Below are positions 34,955-43,399 of a DNA stretch of 64,000 nt, in pieces; within the stretch, counting starts at the first letter, position 1; the number at the start of each line of letters is the position of its first letter. A program made the position numbers and the translations under genes. Location: contig NZ_SNQG01000001.1 of the NCBI RefSeq assembly GCF_004378255.1, forward strand, positions 992,001-1,056,000. Direction: 5' to 3'. Below the pieces are notes generated by a model, which was given only the letters and a program-made list of their open reading frames with translations, ran no database searches and was not told where the DNA came from. This DNA is from Mucilaginibacter phyllosphaerae. GTDB lineage: Bacteria; Bacteroidota; Bacteroidia; Sphingobacteriales; Sphingobacteriaceae.

Positions 34955-35083
34955 ATGAAAACTTACCAAAAACCAGCTACCAGCAAATTAGTTAATCGTT
35001 TCGATAAAGAATTGATGAATATTTTGATGAGCGACCTGAAAGCCATTAAAGCAAAAAATACAAGCAGCCTAAAGGCTGCATAG
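34955..35083 (+). CDS. Small KPATSKLV-motif protein, copy 1 (42 aa)
   Basis: A 42-residue basic protein starting MKTYQKPATSKLVNRFDKEL and continuing MNILMSDLKAIKAK. It shares the core K-P-A-T-S-K-L-V-x-R-F-D-x-E-L with the next gene, 44 nt downstream. A predicted amphipathic helix (about 10-36) has no membrane character. Function unknown; conservation between the two copies at the protein level while the DNA differs at many third positions argues they are real genes. Confidence 0.7.
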   Translation: MKTYQKPATSKLVNRFDKELMNILMSDLKAIKAKNTSSLKAA

Positions 35084-35127
35084 TTTAACCTGTTAAATCC
35101 CCTAAAACAACAACAAAACATTTACCT

Positions 35128-35289
35128 ATGAAAGCTTTTAACAAACCTGCAACAAGTAAATTAGTTACCCGTTTTGATAACGAACTGAGAAATTTATTAA
35201 TGGAAGACCTGAAAGCTTTCAGAGAAAAAAATCAGTTTACTAACCGCAACAAACAGGAGGCTGTACAGCAACAATTGTCTGCCGCCTGA
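35128..35289 (+). CDS. Small KPATSKLV-motif protein, copy 2 (53 aa)
   Basis: A 53-residue paralogue of the preceding ORF: MKAFNKPATSKLVTRFDNEL then RNLLMEDLKAFREKN and a Gln/Asn-rich tail (QFTNRNKQEAVQQQLSAA). Both proteins share KPATSKLV, RFD, EL, LM, DLKA and KN at the same spacing. It is followed by the terminator at 35335. Function unknown. Confidence 0.72.
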   Translation: MKAFNKPATSKLVTRFDNELRNLLMEDLKAFREKNQFTNRNKQEAVQQQLSAA

Positions 35290-35334
35290 TCATCATATAA
35301 TCTACTTCTATTTAAAACATCTTTTTGAGACGAT

Positions 35335-35366
35335 AAAGCCCGGCTATTTTAGCAGGGCTTTGTTGT
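35335..35366. terminator. Terminator shared by the small-ORF cluster and lpxB
   Basis: AAAGCCCGGCT and AGCAGGGCTTT pair with one mismatch, followed by GTTGTTTT. It overlaps the last codons of lpxB, so the convergent units share it. Confidence 0.7.
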
Positions 35367-36471
35367 TTTGGGTATAGCTTACTATCAGTTGAGCGGTTTT
35401 GGCAGATGCGCCCGGTGTGCCCATCCTGTTATCCAGTTCATCATAACCAGCCAGCATTTGCTGCCTGTAATGCGTATTGTGCAGCAGATTATTCAGTTCT
35501 TCGGTAATTTTTATAGCTGTGCAATCCGCCTGGATCAGCTCTTTCACCACCGCCTTATCCATAATAAGGTTAACCAGCGAAATGAATTTTATTTTGATCA
35601 GCATCCGTGCAATGCCAATGGTAACGGCATTACCTTTATATACCACCACCTGTGGCACATTAAACAAAGCGGTTTCCAGCGTGGCCGTACCCGATGCTAC
35701 AACAGCAGCTTCGGCATTGGCCAAAATATCATAAGTGGCATTAAATATTACCGGCACCTGTGCCCCGCCTAAATATTGCGTGTAATACTCCTTATTAAAA
35801 GATGGCGCACCTGCTATTACAAACTGATGATGCGGAAACTGATGCATAGCGCCCAGCATTTGGGGCAGCAGCCGGCTTATTTCCTGCTTACGGCTGCCGG
35901 GTAACAGGGCCACTATATTTTTGCCGGTAAGGTTATTATCGGTAAAAAAGTTAGCCTGTGGTTTAAAGGCATCCACGGCATCCAGCAAGGGGTTGCCTAC
36001 ATAATCGATATCCATCCCCCAGGTTTTATAAAAATCAACCTCGAATGGTAATATGCAAAACAGGTGGTCTACAACCTTTTTTATTTTGAGTACCCGTTTT
36101 TGGTTCCAGGCCCAAACTTTTGGGGAAATGTAATAGCAAACCAACAAGCCCTGCGCTTTGGCAAACTCGGCTATTTTTAAATTAAACCCGGGAAAATCTA
36201 TCAGCACTAATACATCCGGCTGGTAAGCCACAATATCCTGTTTGCACTTTTTCAGGTTTTTAAGGATGGTGCTCAGGTTAAGCGCCACCTCCACAAAACC
36301 CATAAAGGCCATATCGGCGTAGTGCTTTACCAGTGTACCACCTTCGGCCTGCATCAGGTCGCCGCCAAAAAAACGGAAGTCGGCCTGCCGGTCCAGCTCT
36401 TTTAAGGCTTTCATCAGGTTTGCCCCATGCAAATCGCCGGATGCCTCGCCGGCTACCAGGTAGTACTTCAT
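35344..36471 (-). CDS. lpxB: Lipid-A-disaccharide synthase
   Basis: A glycosyltransferase that joins UDP-2,3-diacylglucosamine and lipid X into lipid A disaccharide at the inner membrane. From ATG at 36471 the protein is 375 residues, starting MKYYLVAGEASGDLHGANLM, the LpxB signature. Other family blocks are GFVEVALNLSTILKNLKKCK, LIDFPGFNLKIAEFAK, YYISPKVWAWNQKRVLKIKK and LLPGSRKQEISRLLPQML. Its ATG shares one base with the stop of the upstream small membrane protein gene (TAATG), so the surE-membrane protein-lpxB genes are translationally coupled. Confidence 0.96.
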   Translation of the reverse strand: MKYYLVAGEASGDLHGANLMKALKELDRQADFRFFGGDLMQAEGGTLVKHYADMAFMGFVEVALNLSTILKNLKKCKQDIVAYQPDVLVLIDFPGFNLKIAEFAKAQGLLVCYYISPKVWAWNQKRVLKIKKVVDHLFCILPFEVDFYKTWGMDIDYVGNPLLDAVDAFKPQANFFTDNNLTGKNIVALLPGSRKQEISRLLPQMLGAMHQFPHHQFVIAGAPSFNKEYYTQYLGGAQVPVIFNATYDILANAEAAVVASGTATLETALFNVPQVVVYKGNAVTIGIARMLIKIKFISLVNLIMDKAVVKELIQADCTAIKITEELNNLLHNTHYRQQMLAGYDELDNRMGTPGASAKTAQLIVSYTQNNKALLK

Positions 36472-36734
36472 TATCTGTATATTTTTAATATAAATATTAA
36501 CAGCGTACATGCAAAGGTAGCTATCATAATGCCGTTAGATGTTTTATCAAGGTAAGCCCTTGCCGAAAACCGGAGCAATACTAAATTTATCCCAATGGCT
36601 ATCAGATATGGCATAGCAGGTTTATCCATCATCATCCCATCATTTTTTAACCAAACGGCAAATATAAGCCAGGCTAAAACCGGCGGTATAAGGCCATATA
36701 CCATGCCCAACAAAAGGTTGTTACTTTTAAACAT
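36471..36734 (-). CDS. Small three-helix membrane protein between surE and lpxB
   Basis: An 87-residue protein with three likely membrane segments: residues 7-28 (LLGMVYGLIPPVLAWLIFAV), about 42-57 (PYLIAIGINLVLLRF) and about 68-84 (IMIATFACTLLIFILK). It overlaps surE by 8 nt upstream and lpxB by 1 nt downstream, so it is surely expressed with them. No family name recognised; its position suggests an envelope role. Confidence 0.82.
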   Translation of the reverse strand: MFKSNNLLLGMVYGLIPPVLAWLIFAVWLKNDGMMMDKPAMPYLIAIGINLVLLRFSARAYLDKTSNGIMIATFACTLLIFILKIYR

Positions 36735-37503
36735 TAAACAACCAGGTATTGAGTACGGGTATGGCGTGGTGGGCCGTCATATCAAACTGAACAGGCACAA
36801 TGGATGCGTAGTTATGCTCCAGTGCCCAAACATCGGTATCCTGCCCCTGATCGTTATTCTGGAACACACCGGTAAGCCAATAATACGGCCGCTTGTAAGG
36901 ATCCATGCGCATATCAAATTCTTCGGCCCATTTGGCGTTGGCCTGGCGGCAGATCTTTACGCCCTTTATCTTATTGCCCGCCGGGAAATTTACGTTTAGC
37001 ACCGTACCGGCAGGCAAGCCATGCGCTAAAACCTGCTGGGCTATTTCTTTTACAAATTTTTGGCAAGGCTCAAAATCAGCCTGCATGGAATAGTCATCCA
37101 GCGAAAACCCAATAGAAGGGATACTTTCTATGGCCCCCTCTACCGCTGCAGACATGGTGCCTGAGTACAATACATTAATAGAGTTGTTTAACCCATGATT
37201 GATGCCCGACACGCACAGATCGGGCTTTACACCGTTGAACACTTTGGTTACGGCCAGCTTTACACAATCTACCGGGGTGCCGCTGCAACGGTACATTTCT
37301 ATCCCCTCGTAAATATCTACCTCATCTAAACGCAATGGTTTACCAATGGTAATGGCATGCCCCATGCCCGACTGCGGACTATCCGGCGCTACCACCACAA
37401 CACGGCCAATCTCTTTCATGGTATGCATCAGGGCTTTGATGCCCGGTGCGGTTATACCGTCATCATTCACTACCAGTATGGTGGGTTGTTTAGCTTTTGT
37501 CAT
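36727..37503 (-). CDS. surE: 5'/3'-nucleotidase SurE
   Basis: A metal-dependent nucleotidase acting on nucleoside monophosphates, linked to stress and stationary phase survival. The start at 37503 gives MTKAKQPTILVVNDDGITAP, placing the metal-binding Asp pair at D14/D15. Further motifs are PDSPQSGMGHAITIGKPLRL (active-site Ser), CSGTPVDCVKLAV and SGINHGLNNSINVLYSGTMS (conserved Asn). At 258 residues it is full length. It is the first gene of the surE-membrane protein-lpxB overlap group, 47 nt after the acyltransferase. Confidence 0.96.
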   Translation of the reverse strand: MTKAKQPTILVVNDDGITAPGIKALMHTMKEIGRVVVVAPDSPQSGMGHAITIGKPLRLDEVDIYEGIEMYRCSGTPVDCVKLAVTKVFNGVKPDLCVSGINHGLNNSINVLYSGTMSAAVEGAIESIPSIGFSLDDYSMQADFEPCQKFVKEIAQQVLAHGLPAGTVLNVNFPAGNKIKGVKICRQANAKWAEEFDMRMDPYKRPYYWLTGVFQNNDQGQDTDVWALEHNYASIVPVQFDMTAHHAIPVLNTWLFNV

Positions 37504-37550
37504 GGCAGCAAAAATAACTATAATTGAATTAAGCTTTTTGCTCAAAGGCA

Positions 37551-38699
37551 TTAAATAATCTTATTGATGCCGGGAATTTTAACCAGTACCATCCCCAGTA
37601 AAAAGCTGCCAGCTACAGCCAGCGGCGCAACCAGTAAAAACTTTAAAGCGGGGTCAACAGCCCACCCACTCAGGGCCACCGTTAATGATACAATAAGCAA
37701 GGGATGAAAAATATACACCGCAAAGGCACTGCGCGATAGTTTGCTTAAAAAAGCCGATGAGCTGTTCCAGCGGTATTTACCAATACAAAGCAAAGCAGTG
37801 ATAATACTAAAACCAACCAACTGTTCCCAAATGGCGTACTCTGCCTGCTGCCAGTGTAAACCACCAGAATACCATTCTACCGGAAAATTTAATATTTTGC
37901 GTATGATAAAAAGTAACGGGAAGCCAAAAACAATAAGGCAAATAGTCACAGTACGCATGGTTGTACCTGTTTTAAGCTTTACATCATTAAGCCACTGATT
38001 GCGTGCGGCTACCAATCCGCCAATAAACAAAGCAATGTATTGGGCAAAGTGCCCCAACTGAAAGCCCAGCGGTTTAAGTACCCAACCTACCGGGAAGATG
38101 ATACGCGCGGCAAAACTTATTAAACCTATACCTATGGCAAATATTAATATACGCGTAACAACAGGTAAAGCAAGCAAAAATTCTGTACGCCCTGCTATCA
38201 GCCGGTAAAAAACATAAAACAGGTTAAACAGCAGCAGGGCTGCCACAAACCATAACACGCCAAAATCTATCCAGCTATCAAATCCGCTTAAATATTGTGC
38301 ATAGGTAACATCGTGCCCTTCTGCCCATTTGTAGGATATAAAGCTGAGGAATGGCGACAATACAAAAGAGTAAAACACCAATGGGATGCCCAATCGCAGC
38401 AACCTATCGGTAACAAATTTTAGCGGGCCTTTTTTATCGTAAGATGAAGGCACAAACAATGCCGACAGAAAGAAAAAGAACCCCATAAAAAACGCCTGGT
38501 TAACAGATACAAAAACCGTCATAGGGATAATAGCGCCCATCAATGTTGATTTTTGTGTGTAGTACCAGCCGCCCGGCGCACCATAAGCTATAACGGTATG
38601 GTGCAAAATAACCAGTACGGTAAGCACTACTTTAATATGGTCGATATAATTTATTTGGGCTTTGGGCTGAAGGAGTGCAGGTTGTGGTTGGGTTGACAA
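37551..38699 (-). CDS. Acyltransferase-3 family membrane protein
   Basis: A 382-residue polytopic inner-membrane protein of the acyltransferase-3 (OafA-like) family, which moves acyl groups to cell-surface sugars. The N-terminal motif is YIDHIKVVLTVLVILHHTVI with the catalytic His pair region; about ten membrane helices follow. The start codon is TTG (38699): there is an in-frame stop three codons upstream and no ATG before the conserved region. It lies just upstream of surE on the same strand. The acceptor is unknown. Confidence 0.87.
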   Translation of the reverse strand: MSTQPQPALLQPKAQINYIDHIKVVLTVLVILHHTVIAYGAPGGWYYTQKSTLMGAIIPMTVFVSVNQAFFMGFFFFLSALFVPSSYDKKGPLKFVTDRLLRLGIPLVFYSFVLSPFLSFISYKWAEGHDVTYAQYLSGFDSWIDFGVLWFVAALLLFNLFYVFYRLIAGRTEFLLALPVVTRILIFAIGIGLISFAARIIFPVGWVLKPLGFQLGHFAQYIALFIGGLVAARNQWLNDVKLKTGTTMRTVTICLIVFGFPLLFIIRKILNFPVEWYSGGLHWQQAEYAIWEQLVGFSIITALLCIGKYRWNSSSAFLSKLSRSAFAVYIFHPLLIVSLTVALSGWAVDPALKFLLVAPLAVAGSFLLGMVLVKIPGINKII

Positions 38700-38754
38700 T
38701 GCTGTTTAGATTAGACTATAAAAATATAATATTGTTCACCATCCATCAATAAAA

Positions 38755-38777
38755 AAGCCCCAATTAAATTGAGGCTT
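38755..38777 (-). terminator. Rho-independent terminator of csbD
   Basis: Read on the minus strand, AAGCCTCAATT and AATTGGGGCTT pair (one wobble) and are followed by TTTTTT, about 47 nt after the csbD stop. Confidence 0.8.
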
Positions 38778-38823
38778 CTTCAGAGTGACAGGAACATATC
38801 CCCTTATCACTAATTTTTGATCA

Positions 38824-39009
38824 TTATAAACTTTTCAACCAGTCTATCAACCCTTCGCGGGTTTTGCCTGTTTTTTGCTGCAGGCGGCCCAGCGTTTCGT
38901 CGTCTTTACCTTCTTCGTGCTTCAAGTCGTCATCGGTTAAATCGCCGTAGGCTTGTTTTATTTTACCCTTTAACTCGTTCCAGCCGCCTTTTAATTCTAA
39001 TTTGTCCAT
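38824..39009 (-). CDS. CsbD-family small stress protein
   Basis: A 61-residue acidic helical protein: [20 protein letters not shown] then [20 protein letters not shown]. The [20 protein letters not shown] pattern is that of CsbD, a general-stress family of unknown molecular role. It has an ATG with AAGGAGAA-like bases upstream (on the minus strand, AAGGAGAACATTACC) and its own terminator. Confidence 0.93.
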   Translation of the reverse strand: MDKLELKGGWNELKGKIKQAYGDLTDDDLKHEEGKDDETLGRLQQKTGKTREGLIDWLKSL

Positions 39010-39073
39010 GGTAATGTTCTCCTTATTTAGATGTAATGAAACAACAGGTTATTTACAAATTGGTTTGAATTTT

Positions 39074-39755
39074 TTATGGATGAAAGCCGCTGTTATCCAA
39101 CTTAAGATTACGCATTTCCCGGCCAAACTGAGCTTTATATTGCGCTGCTATGGCGTTGCTAAAGGCTTTTGAAGTACCTTTTTTATTAGCAGCCTGCCAA
39201 CCTGAATGCAGTATCACACTTAATACTTTTAACTCTTCGCCCAGCATAGCCCGGTTGCCCGCATCAGCATAGATAGCCCTGTTTTGAGATAAACTTGCCG
39301 CAGCCGCGTTACGTACAGCCAGTACGGCAGTTTTTGAGGATTAGCAGCCTGATTGGCGATCATCCAGTTAACCACCTCATATGCCGCAACAATATCGGCG
39401 GCATCATCATAGCTTAATCCATACGGCGAAGCGATGCTGTTAAAAGCTTTATTCATATCGGCTTGCTTCAACTTAACCGTGGCTGCCGCATTCAACTTAA
39501 ATTTTGCCGATAAATTATCAATAACCCGGCTCCTTATCCGGGGCGATGGGTTGTAGGTGAGATCCCGCCCTGATTTACTGCTGCTTGCTGCACCGGCAGC
39601 ATCTTTCAGCGCAAGTTCTGCTATTTGAGATGTTGTATAATATACTGTGTTACAGCAGCATTATCAATGATGGTTTGCCCTACATCCTGCGCACTGAGGG
39701 CCAACGCCGGCAACACAAGAATGCAAACTAAAAATGATTTTATTTTTGATATCAT
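39074..39755 (-). pseudogene. Broken gene for a secreted DUF6683-like protein, two frameshifts
   Basis: Three consecutive minus-strand frames join into one protein. Part 1 starts at ATG 39755 (MISKIKSFLVCILVLPALAL, signal peptide, then SAQDVGQTIIDNAAVTQY). Part 2 continues with TTSQIAELALKDAAG through YGLSYDDAADIVAAYEVVNW to NQAANPQ. Part 3 continues with KTAVLAVRNAAAASLSQNRA to KLDNSGFHP and stop at 39074. The frame changes near 39635-39645 and near 39335-39345 (an A5 run). Each fits loss of one base. Together they give about 227 codons with an unbroken theme (helical, Ala-rich), so the gene was whole recently, or the assembly has two indels. The DUF6683 name is from memory and tentative. 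Confidence 0.8.
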
Positions 39756-39794
39756 GCTAACTAACAACCAACCGAGTTAATTAGTTTAGACTAT

Positions 39795-40067
39795 TTAAGG
39801 GAACAATTTATAAACGTCTTTTCGAGGTAATACTCTTACTAATTCTATCGTATGATTTTCCAGGTAAAAACAAATTCTATAATCACCAATTCGCATACGG
39901 TAAGCATTGTGTGCGCTCTTTCCTCCTTTTAGCGGCTTTACATTAGAAATATCTGTTAAACCTTGTGAATTTATCATCATCAAAATCGCACTTTCAATTT
40001 TTCCTTTCAAGTCGTCCGACAACTTCTTTACATCCTTCGTAAAAGATGACCGGATTTCTATTTGCAT
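39795..40067 (-). CDS. RelE/ParE-superfamily toxin
   Basis: A 90-residue toxin of a type II toxin-antitoxin pair; RelE-type members cut mRNA at the ribosome. The sequence MQIEIRSSFTKDVKKLSDDL, then NVKPLKGGKSAHNAYRMRIG and DYRICFYLENHTIELVRVLPR fits RelE/ParE: the KPL...YRxRxGdYRI pattern and the C-terminal basic R-K-D-x-Y-K-LF end. The ATG shares its A with the antitoxin stop (TAATG overlap), so translation is coupled. Confidence 0.88.
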   Translation of the reverse strand: MQIEIRSSFTKDVKKLSDDLKGKIESAILMMINSQGLTDISNVKPLKGGKSAHNAYRMRIGDYRICFYLENHTIELVRVLPRKDVYKLFP

Positions 40068-40264
40068 TATTTTGCTTTCAGGGAAGAAATAAAGTCTAAC
40101 TTTTCCTGCTCACTTAGCATGGCTGTATTCCTGCCCTCCTGCATAGCTTTTAAATAATAATTGTCATCTTCAACCGGTTCAGATAATTCAATTTTTAATG
40201 TTTTAGCTAATTCTGAGATAAGCGGCAGGTGTTTTTTCTGTACATTTTTTAATACGAGTTCCAT
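40067..40264 (-). CDS. Antitoxin of the RelE/ParE pair
   Basis: A 65-residue acidic protein (MELVLKNVQKKHLPLISELA, then KTLKIELSEPVEDDNYY) upstream of the toxin, with a stop overlapping its start. Size, order and the C-terminal helix (EQEKLDFISSLKAK) fit an antitoxin; the DNA-binding fold is not clear from sequence. It likely represses its own operon. Confidence 0.82.
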   Translation of the reverse strand: MELVLKNVQKKHLPLISELAKTLKIELSEPVEDDNYYLKAMQEGRNTAMLSEQEKLDFISSLKAK

Positions 40265-40334
40265 ATATCAAATTTAAGCTATTAATTCAATAATTTAAAA
40301 AGCACATCAAATGTTATTTATCTTCCTGCCTTCC

Positions 40335-42236
40335 TTATAAAGCCCCTTCCTTTATCTCTTCAACTACAGCAGGGTCAAGCAAGGTAGAGGTATCACCTAA
40401 GTTGGCGGTATCGCCTTCGGCTATTTTGCGCAAAATGCGGCGCATTATTTTACCCGAGCGTGTTTTGGGTAATCCGCTCACAAACTGGATCTTATCCGGC
40501 CTGGCTATGGCGCCAATGATGCGCGAAACGGTCATCATGATATCCTTACGGGTAAGTTCCTCGTTACCGTGTTTACCCGGGCTAACCACAAAAGCATAAA
40601 CACCCTGGCCCTTAATATCATGCGGGTAGCCAACCACTGCGCTTTCTACCACGCTGCTGTGCATATTAATGGCGTTCTCTACTTCGGCGGTACCAATGCG
40701 GTGGCCGGATACATTCAATACATCATCTACACGGCCGGTAATACGGTAATAACCGTCGGCATCGCGCAGGCAACCGTCGCCTGTAAAATATAAATTATCG
40801 TAGGTGGCAAAATAAGTGGTCCGGCAACGCTCATGGTCGCCATAGGTGGTACGCAGCATACCCGGCCACGGGAATTTGATGCAAAGGTTACCGCTTACGC
40901 CGTTGCCTTCAATCTCTTTACCATTCTCGTCAACCAATATAGGTTGCACACCTGGCAGCGGCAAGGTAGCATAACCCGGTTTTAATGGCGTAACGTTAGC
41001 AATAGGCGAGATCATGAAACCGCCGGTTTCAGTTTGCCACCAGGTATCTACAATGGGGCATTTGCCTTTACCTATCTTTTCGTCGAACCAGTGCCAGGCT
41101 TCCTCATTAATGGGCTCCCCTACAGATCCCAGCTTGGTAAGTGAACTAAAATCTTTACCATTCAGTACATCATCGCCAAAACTCATCAGCGAGCGGATGG
41201 CCGTTGGGGCCGTATATAATATATTAACCTTAAATTTTTCTACAATATCCCAAAGCCTGCCCGCATCCGGCCAGGTGGGTATCCCCTCGAATAACACGCT
41301 GGTAGCGCCCTGCGTAAGCGGCCCGTATGCGATATAAGAGTGCCCCGTGATCCAGCCGATATCTGCCGTGCAAAAATAAACTTCGCCTGGCTGGTACTGG
41401 AAGGCATTGGTAAAGGTATAGCCTGTATAAACCATATAACCGCCGCAAGTATGCACCACACCCTTTGGTTTACCGGTAGAGCCTGAGGTGTACAAAATGA
41501 ACAGCATATCCTCGGCATCCATTTCTTCTGCAGGGCAATCCGGGTTGCCTTGTGTTTCTACCTTCTTAACTTCATCTTCCCACCATACATCGCGGCCTTT
41601 GATCATCGATACCGGCGTGTGGCTGCGGGTAAGTACAATTACCTTTTGGATAGACGGGCACTGCACCAGCGCATCATCAATAATTGATTTAAGCGGCACT
41701 TCTTTAGTACCACGGTGGCTGCCATCTGCTGTTATAATGATATTACATTCCGCATCCTTGATCCTATCTGCAATAGATTGCGCCGAGAACCCCCCAAACA
41801 CTACGGAATGCACGGCACCGATACGCGCGCAGGCCAAAACAGCAATAGCCAGTTCCGGCACCATAGGCATATAGATACAGATCCGGTCACCTTTTTTGGC
41901 GCCGTTATTTTTAAGCACATTGGCAAACTGGCAAACTTTATCGTGCAGTTGTTTATAAGTTAACACGCGGTGATCTTCGGCCGGGTCGTTTGGTTCCCAG
42001 ATGATGGCGGGGGTATCACCGTTATGTTCCAGGTGGCGGTCAAGGCAGTTTTCGGTAATGTTTAGTTTGGCACCCTTAAACCATTCTATTTTAGGCTCTT
42101 TAAAGTTCCAGTCTAAAACCTTGTCCCACTTTTTTTTCCATAAAAAATTGTTGGCTATATCTTCCCAAAATTGTTCAGGCTGTTCAACGCTTTTGCGGTA
42201 CACCTGCTGGTATTCTTCAAATGATTTTACTTGCAT
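40335..42236 (-). CDS. acs: Acetate-CoA ligase
   Basis: Acetyl-CoA synthetase, which activates acetate via acetyl-AMP; cytoplasmic, 633 residues. Start MQVKSFEEYQQVYRKSVEQP is typical of the family N-terminus. The AMP-binding P-loop-like motif is YTSGSTGKPKGVVHTCGGY, the acetate pocket Trp is in DTWWQTETGG, the hinge region is YFTGDGCLRDADGYY, then SGHRIGTAEVENAI, and the catalytic, acetylation-regulated lysine is in TRSGKIMRRILR near the C-terminus. It is a single gene; the divergent region to rpmB has 250 bases. Confidence 0.97.
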   Translation of the reverse strand: MQVKSFEEYQQVYRKSVEQPEQFWEDIANNFLWKKKWDKVLDWNFKEPKIEWFKGAKLNITENCLDRHLEHNGDTPAIIWEPNDPAEDHRVLTYKQLHDKVCQFANVLKNNGAKKGDRICIYMPMVPELAIAVLACARIGAVHSVVFGGFSAQSIADRIKDAECNIIITADGSHRGTKEVPLKSIIDDALVQCPSIQKVIVLTRSHTPVSMIKGRDVWWEDEVKKVETQGNPDCPAEEMDAEDMLFILYTSGSTGKPKGVVHTCGGYMVYTGYTFTNAFQYQPGEVYFCTADIGWITGHSYIAYGPLTQGATSVLFEGIPTWPDAGRLWDIVEKFKVNILYTAPTAIRSLMSFGDDVLNGKDFSSLTKLGSVGEPINEEAWHWFDEKIGKGKCPIVDTWWQTETGGFMISPIANVTPLKPGYATLPLPGVQPILVDENGKEIEGNGVSGNLCIKFPWPGMLRTTYGDHERCRTTYFATYDNLYFTGDGCLRDADGYYRITGRVDDVLNVSGHRIGTAEVENAINMHSSVVESAVVGYPHDIKGQGVYAFVVSPGKHGNEELTRKDIMMTVSRIIGAIARPDKIQFVSGLPKTRSGKIMRRILRKIAEGDTANLGDTSTLLDPAVVEEIKEGAL

Positions 42237-42411
42237 GGCAGTATATAAATGGTGGCGTAAAATACTGATTTTTGTGTTAGAAGTATATTAAAAGAATGGC
42301 TTTTTAAAATATTTTAAGAAGCCGTTTGCAACATTTAACAAATCATCTTATTTATTATAAACCATAATTTTAGGTACTAAAAATCTTTTTTGAAATATTT
42401 TAAAAACACTG

Positions 42412-42442
42412 TTGCCTATTTCACTTAAAAAGCTGATATTTG
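42412..42442 (+). promoter_or_regulatory. Candidate Bacteroidota promoter of rpmB-rpmG-DUF4295
   Basis: TTG (42412-42414), a 20-nt spacer and GATATTTG (42435-42442) match the Bacteroidota TTTG / TAnnTTTG promoter with one -7 mismatch. Predicted start of RNA is about 35-40 bases before the rpmB ATG. Confidence 0.5.
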
Positions 42443-42486
42443 CAAACTCTTTTTAGGAGAAGAACGAGAATTTAAAAATATTTGTC

Positions 42487-42720
42487 ATGTCAAGAATTTG
42501 TGATTTAACAGGAAAAGGCTACATGAACGGCTTTAACGTTTCTAATTCAAACGTTAAAACTAAGCGTAAGTTTTATCCTAACTTAAAGCTTAAAAGGTTT
42601 TATATCCCTGAGGAAGATAAATGGATCACTCTAAAAGTATCTACTTCAGCATTAAAAACCATCAGCAAAAATGGTATAACAGCTTGTATCAACAAGTTTG
42701 TAAAAAAAGGCTCTATTTAA
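42487..42720 (+). CDS. rpmB: 50S ribosomal protein L28
   Basis: A 77-residue ribosomal protein. MSRICDLTGKGYMNGFNVSN then KTKRKFYPNLKLKRFYIPEE and VSTSALKTISKNGI are the L28 signature. It is followed by rpmG (76 nt) and DUF4295 (80 nt), the usual Bacteroidota order. Confidence 0.97.
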   Translation: MSRICDLTGKGYMNGFNVSNSNVKTKRKFYPNLKLKRFYIPEEDKWITLKVSTSALKTISKNGITACINKFVKKGSI

Positions 42721-42796
42721 TATCAATAGATTGTTGGGGCTACGGTAAAGATGTGATATCTTAACGATTGGCAGGCAACTCAAAACATAAAATAAA

Positions 42797-42979
42797 ATGG
42801 CTAAGAAAGGCAACAGAGTTCAGGTAATTTTAGAATGCACAGAGCATAAAACAAGCGGCATGCCGGGTATGTCTCGTTATATTACCACCAAAAACAAAAA
42901 AAATACAACTGAAAGACTGGAAATGAAAAAATTTAACCCGGTTTTAAGAAAAGTAACTGTACACAAAGAGATTAAATAA
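42797..42979 (+). CDS. rpmG: 50S ribosomal protein L33
   Basis: A 60-residue ribosomal protein: [20 protein letters not shown], then [20 protein letters not shown] and [13 protein letters not shown]. It lacks the four-Cys zinc ribbon of some L33 forms, keeping only one Cys (C14). Second gene of the rpmB operon. Confidence 0.97.
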   Translation: MAKKGNRVQVILECTEHKTSGMPGMSRYITTKNKKNTTERLEMKKFNPVLRKVTVHKEIK

Positions 42980-43059
42980 TTTAAGCTTGTTTGCTGCAGC
43001 TTATTTATTGTTTAATTATGATGAATAAACATAAGCACAACTTATAAAAATACAAAAAC

Positions 43060-43221
43060 ATGGCAAAGAAAGTAGTTGCAACCCTGAAAGTAGCGGGTAA
43101 AGGTAAAGAGTTTTCAAAAGTGATAACTATGAATAAATCACCTCGTACAGGTGCTTACTCATTCAAAGAGCAGATCGTTCCTAACGATAACATCAAAGAT
43201 GCTATTGAAGGTAAAGCATAA
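43060..43221 (+). CDS. DUF4295 family small protein
   Basis: A 53-residue protein, MAKKVVATLKVAGKGKEFSK then VITMNKSPRTGAYSFKEQIV. DUF4295 proteins stand right after rpmG in most Bacteroidota and are thought to be ribosome-associated; no function is proven. The terminator at 43241 closes the operon. Confidence 0.93.
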   Translation: MAKKVVATLKVAGKGKEFSKVITMNKSPRTGAYSFKEQIVPNDNIKDAIEGKA

Positions 43222-43240
43222 TTACTTTTGATTATAATAT

Positions 43241-43275
43241 AAAAGCCGTCTTGTTGATAACGAGAGGGCTTTTTT
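43241..43275 (+). terminator. Rho-independent terminator of the rpmB operon
   Basis: AAAAGCC pairs with GGCTTTT and the stem extends through TCTTGTT / AACGAGA (one mismatch, one wobble), followed by seven T. It starts 20 nt after the DUF4295 stop. Confidence 0.88.
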
Positions 43276-43293
43276 TGTTATATTTAGTCTGAA

Positions 43294-43393
43294 TCAGAAT
43301 TTATAGAATTTAAGGATTTACAGAATAGCCTTTCTTCTTGTCTTCTGAACACGTCTATAAATTTCGAAAATTCTTAAATTCTGTAAATTCTGA
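43294..43393. repeat. Long inverted repeat before ftsY
   Basis: TCAGAATTTATAGAATTTAAG (43294-43314) and its near-complement at 43373-43393 (one mismatch over 21 bases) bracket about 58 bases. The word AATTCTGTAAATTCTGA looks like a dispersed extragenic repeat end. It ends 6 bases before the ftsY ATG. Confidence 0.75.
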
Positions 43394-43399
43394 TCACCT

